A stretch of DNA of 30,385 bases, taken from Oscillospiraceae bacterium (GTDB lineage Bacteria > Bacillota > Clostridia > Oscillospirales > Ruminococcaceae). The notes beneath the pieces were generated by a model that made no database searches, had not been told where the DNA came from, and saw only the letters and a program-made list of their open reading frames with translations. The translations under genes were made by a program, and so were the position numbers. Of this stretch, positions 30,255 to 30,385 are shown piece after piece. The number at the start of each line of letters is the position of its first letter. Position 1 is the stretch's first letter. The stretch lies in contig CAADVD010000017.1 in NCBI GenBank assembly GCA_900752435.1, forward strand, positions 1-30,385. Direction: 5' to 3'.

Positions 30255-30385
30255 GTGGGAAAAATCAACGTACTCGATAAAAACGTTTCGGAGCTGATTG
30301 CGGCGGGGGGGGGGATTGAAAGGCCCGCAGCCAATGTCAAAGAAATGCTCCAAAACGCCATTTGTGCGGGCGCAACACCCACTAC
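30255..30385 (+). CDS. mutL: DNA mismatch repair protein MutL, 3' end missing and end sequence doubtful
   Basis: Starts at a GTG with AGGAGGT eight bases upstream, directly after mutS. The first residues MGKINVLDKNVSELIAAG are textbook MutL. After that the expected GEVIERPASVVKELLENSIDAGAT reads GGGIERPAANVKEMLQNAICAGAT: the frame is kept, but the catalytic Glu is Gln and a conserved Asp is Cys, and a run of ten G replaces GAGGTG-like bases. This looks like base errors at the end of an assembled contig rather than a real inactive gene. Only 43 codons are visible. Confidence 0.88.
   Translation, partial: MGKINVLDKNVSELIAAGGGIERPAANVKEMLQNAICAGATPT

Noticed and set aside
30255..30385. mutL as a degenerate pseudogene
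   Set aside because: The frame and start are perfect and only the last ~85 bases deviate, which fits sequence error at a contig end better.

Overview
The window looks like part of a chromosome from a Gram-positive Clostridia, probably a gut or anaerobic member of the Oscillospirales/Ruminococcaceae or a close relative. The evidence is strong AGGAGG-type ribosome binding sites, TTGACA/TATAAT promoters, ATP-dependent TmcAL, long-form HPF, GapN, DUF378 and DUF1540 proteins, a P1B ATPase operon with very small proteins, and an exosortase-G (XrtG) locus. Both window ends cut genes (lacZ at the left, mutL at the right), and both ends carry residues that clash with universally conserved motifs, which suggests low-quality contig ends.

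Layout. 1-2216: 3' part of a GH2 beta-galactosidase and its terminator. 2234-4666: a self-regulated TetR / ABC ATPase / ABC permease operon. 4697-5583: a leftward pair, a NERD-domain membrane protein and a 43-residue membrane peptide. 5670-5870: DUF378. 5982-8618: divergent acetate kinase and TmcAL, sharing an intergenic region with a duplicated promoter segment. 8626-11846: leftward fructokinase, CCA tRNA nucleotidyltransferase and ribosome hibernation factor, each with its own promoter or terminator. 11942-15012: a GFOR-like oxidoreductase and a TIM-barrel isomerase, divergent from an AraC regulator through two promoters that occupy the same 33 bp. 15066-17780: a perfect-consensus promoter, a DtxR-like palindrome, two tiny proteins, an attenuator-like terminator and a P1B-type ATPase. 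17787-19256: NADP-dependent GapN.

19464-25529 is the most unusual block: one leftward operon of five overlapping or close genes. In transcription order they are a 977-residue membrane protein with an N-terminal PTPS-like domain, an exosortase-family XrtG protein, a processive GT2 glycosyltransferase, a degenerate GGDEF protein and a stand-alone degenerate PTPS-like protein. It has a consensus promoter and a clear terminator. It looks like a surface-glycan or export machine whose individual parts appear to have lost their usual catalytic residues; its function is unknown.

25647-27434 holds a DUF1540 peptide, tRNA-Leu(CAA) with its own promoter and terminator, a methyltransferase behind a structured leader with mutually exclusive helices, and a 36-residue hydrophobic peptide. 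The ribosome binding site of that peptide is buried in a perfect 44-bp palindrome, and a consensus promoter fires antisense to it; this layout resembles a type I toxin-antitoxin locus. The window closes with mutS and the start of mutL.
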